Source of the DNA: CADEFX01 sp963806735
GTDB taxonomy: Bacteria; Pseudomonadota; Alphaproteobacteria; Rhizobiales; Hyphomicrobiaceae
Length of the DNA: 64,000 nucleotides
Direction of reading: 5' to 3'
Assembly (NCBI GenBank): GCA_963806735.1
Contig: CAWEBE010000047.1
Coordinates: forward strand, 62,001 to 126,000
Shown here: one piece after another, positions 62,262 through 64,000 of the stretch
Layout of the letters: every line of letters begins with the position of its first letter
Position numbering within the stretch: the stretch's first letter is position 1
Translations under genes and position numbers: made by a program
Notes under the pieces: generated by a model
What the model was told of the DNA's origin: nothing
What the model saw: the letters and a program-made list of their open reading frames with translations, nothing else
Database searches by the model: none

Positions 62262-62915
62262 ATGCGGACACTGAACCTGCGCCACATAGCGGCCGCTGCG
62301 GCCGGGAAGGGGCGGATTGGACTGGCAGTGGCGCTTTCTGCCGTGATGATGCAACCGGCGCTCGCCTGCGGGAAGCATCGGCATGCAAAGCTGTCGACTG
62401 AGCTGGTACGCGCGAAGCTGTCACCCGAACTCGAGCGCACGCGCAATGTGCTTGCCAAATACAAGGACCCAGTAACGGCCGTGCGCGATGGGTATTTCTC
62501 CACGCTGGGCTGCGTGCACTACAAGGAGGGTGCCATGGGGGTGCATTTCCTGAACCCGGCCCTCATCTCGACCAAGCTGGATCCCGACAAGCCGCAGATC
62601 CTCGTCTACGAGCCCAAGGGCGACCAGCTCGAGTTGGTCGCCGCCGAATGGTTCGTGCCGCTGGCGACCGGGGTCGAGGCGCGGCCGTCGTTGTTTGGCC
62701 GACCCTTCGACGGTCCGATGGCAGGACACGAGCCACTGATGGCGGAGAGCCTGCACCACTACGATCTGCACGTCTGGCTGTTCAAGGAGAACCCAAAAGG
62801 CATCTTCTCCAACACCAACCCGAACGTCTCCTGCGATAACTACAGCTATTCGTTCCTGGAGGCGCCGCCGGCCACCGTCGCGCATCACGGTGCCGGGCAT
62901 GGACATGCAAAGTAA
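62262..62915 (+). CDS. secreted protein with His/Cys-rich ends, function unknown
   Basis: 217 residues with GGGGAGAAGG before the ATG. A long signal (LAVALSAVMMQPALA) with cleavage after PALA, then CGKHRHAKLS at the mature N-terminus and HHGAGHGHAK at the C-terminus, both suitable for metal binding. The middle part, YKDPVTAVRDGYFSTLGCVHYKEGAMGVHFLNPALI and EPLMAESLHHYDLHVWLFKENPKGIFSNTNPNVSC, is conserved in a group of bacterial secreted hypothetical proteins. Role unknown. Confidence 0.75.
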   Translation: MRTLNLRHIAAAAAGKGRIGLAVALSAVMMQPALACGKHRHAKLSTELVRAKLSPELERTRNVLAKYKDPVTAVRDGYFSTLGCVHYKEGAMGVHFLNPALISTKLDPDKPQILVYEPKGDQLELVAAEWFVPLATGVEARPSLFGRPFDGPMAGHEPLMAESLHHYDLHVWLFKENPKGIFSNTNPNVSCDNYSYSFLEAPPATVAHHGAGHGHAK

Positions 62916-63222
62916 TCGGTTCGAAGCGGCCATACTGCTGGCCGCTTCCCTACCACTGCGGCGCGGCGGATCGCGACCGGCGGTGCTCGACCACGCAGTG
63001 CACGTCCTCGACCATGCGGCGCCGTGTGCGCCGGCTTCATTATGGAAACTGAACAAATGCGGCTAGCGAAAACTGTGCTGCACTACCTCATGCTCGCCTG
63101 CATCATCGGTGCGCACGTACGACTAGAATTGGCTCGGCGCCGTGCGGTGAGGCGGGAGGGCAGCAGCTTGCCCGCACAGGGCGGCCAGGTGTTCGCTTCT
63201 CCTCTGGAACTAACGCCGGCGG
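62916..63222. other. intergenic region, no gene supported
   Basis: About 307 bases between convergent genes. An open frame at 63024-63284 encodes a basic, low-complexity sequence that is not convincing. No hairpin or promoter was identified. Confidence 0.4.
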
Positions 63223-64000
63223 CTACAGCTCCATATCGATCCACACGGGCACGTGGTCCGACGGTTTTTCCCAGCCGCGCGTGAAGCGGTCAACGCCGGC
63301 GCTTTGCAGGCGGTCGGTGGCCTGTGGCGAGAGCAACATGTGGTCGATGCGGATGCCGTCGTCCTTCTGCCAGGCGCCGGCCTGATAGTCCCAGAAGGTG
63401 TACACGCCGGGCTCTGGATGGCAGAGCCGCAGCACGTCGGTCAGCCCGAGCGCCACCAGACGCCGGAGCGCGGCGCGTGACTGTGGCTGGAACAATGCGT
63501 CGTTGACCCAGGCTGCCGGCCGCTTGGCATCGATAGGTTGCGGGATGACGTTGAAGTCGCCGGCGAGCACCAACGGCTCCTCCAGCGTCAGCAGATGCGC
63601 GGCGTGGCGCTCGAGCTTGTCCATCCACGCGAGCTTGTAGGCAAACTTCTCGCTCGCCACTGGATTGCCATTCGGAAGATAGATCGAGGCGACCCGCACG
63701 ACACCTCCGGGCAAGGAGACCACAGCTTCGATGTAGCGCGCCTGAGCGGAGTCGGGCTCCTCCGGCAGTCCCTTGCGCACATCTTCCAACGGGTGAAGCG
63801 AAAGCAGCGCCACGCCGTTGAAGCCCTTCTGGCCCAGCACGGCGGCGTTGTAGCCGAGATCGGCGACGGCGGAGGCCGGAAAGCCGTCCTCGACGGTCTT
63901 GATCTCCTGCAGGCAGACGACATCGGGCCGGGCTTCCTTGAGCCAGGTCAGGAAGCCGTCGAGGCGTGCGCGCACGCCGTTGATGTTCCAGGTGGCGATC
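63223..64000 (-). CDS. xth: exodeoxyribonuclease III (5' end cut by window edge)
   Basis: 259 complete codons are visible. The frame begins IATWNINGVRARLDGFLTWL at the very edge (the initiating Met-Arg lies beyond 64000), so only two or three residues are missing. Motifs: WNINGVR, CLQEIK (metal Glu), AGDFNVIP (catalytic Asp/Asn), IDHMLLS and PSDHVPVW (catalytic His). AP endonuclease and 3'-5' exonuclease of base excision repair. It does not appear to share an operon with the preceding genes. Confidence 0.94.
   Translation of the reverse strand, partial: IATWNINGVRARLDGFLTWLKEARPDVVCLQEIKTVEDGFPASAVADLGYNAAVLGQKGFNGVALLSLHPLEDVRKGLPEEPDSAQARYIEAVVSLPGGVVRVASIYLPNGNPVASEKFAYKLAWMDKLERHAAHLLTLEEPLVLAGDFNVIPQPIDAKRPAAWVNDALFQPQSRAALRRLVALGLTDVLRLCHPEPGVYTFWDYQAGAWQKDDGIRIDHMLLSPQATDRLQSAGVDRFTRGWEKPSDHVPVWIDMEL

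Noticed and set aside
63024..63284. Small gene before the exonuclease III gene
   Set aside because: The frame runs into the xth gene on the other strand, and the sequence has no recognisable feature or ribosome site.

Overview
The window is about 64 kb of high-GC, gene-dense chromosome from an alphaproteobacterium, most likely of the order Hyphomicrobiales (Rhizobiales). The signs are a PdhS/DivJ-like sensor kinase, a large two-TM coiled-coil protein like the growth-pole proteins of that order, TIGR02281 retropepsin-like proteases, a DUF1289 protein, and a vertebrate-type ferredoxin beside a bacterial P450. No rRNA, tRNA, CRISPR array, prophage or complete insertion sequence was seen. The content is mainly accessory catabolism and redox chemistry, with a few core genes (tkt, ilvD, xth).

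Layout. 1-10 kb: the end of an HcnABC/opine-oxidase-like amine dehydrogenase operon (FAD subunit, 2Fe-2S subunit, FAD/BFD subunit), an Asp/Glu-racemase-fold protein with no cysteine, a dimethylglycine/sarcosine dehydrogenase-like flavoprotein, a sugar-phosphate isomerase-like barrel, transketolase, a 3-hydroxyisobutyrate-dehydrogenase-like enzyme and a frameshifted dipeptide epimerase. 10-18 kb: the coiled-coil envelope protein, an Hpt protein, then ferredoxin, ferredoxin reductase and cytochrome P450, which look like one complete electron chain. 18-30 kb: TauD-like dioxygenase, solo AAA ATPase, hydroxyacid dehydrogenase, CoxE-like VWA protein, paired retropepsins, sensor kinase, GST, MBL hydrolase, UDG-like protein, phosphatase and Lrp regulator. 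30-48 kb: Lrp with a divergent AceE/MdeB-like E1, an MFS transporter, a caspase-like TPR protein, a 2OG oxygenase, AEC transporter, GST, DapA-family aldolase, secreted TPR protein and a frameshifted TPP enzyme. 48-64 kb: cytochrome b561-like plus a cytochrome c/DUF4384 fusion, an ArsR-SRPBCC pair, an IS110 remnant, a frameshifted DHA2 transporter, an alpha/beta-hydrolase-LuxR fusion, HpcH aldolase, ilvD, a Sel1 protein, an HTH-TolB-like-TPR protein and exonuclease III cut by the right edge.

Two patterns cut across the genes. First, a roughly 160-172 bp intergenic element made of two different imperfect hairpins recurs four times (about 24.1, 26.1, 28.4 and 38.1 kb), with a decayed fifth copy at 55.5 kb. 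Its stems carry paired base changes, and its ends supply or adjoin gene stop codons. I do not recognise it as a named family. Second, three genes (dipeptide epimerase, TPP enzyme, DHA2 transporter) are each broken by exactly one extra base, and each break lies in a GAANTC hexamer that becomes GANTC, the CcrM methylation site, when one base is removed. This may be a methylation-linked sequencing artefact rather than true gene decay.
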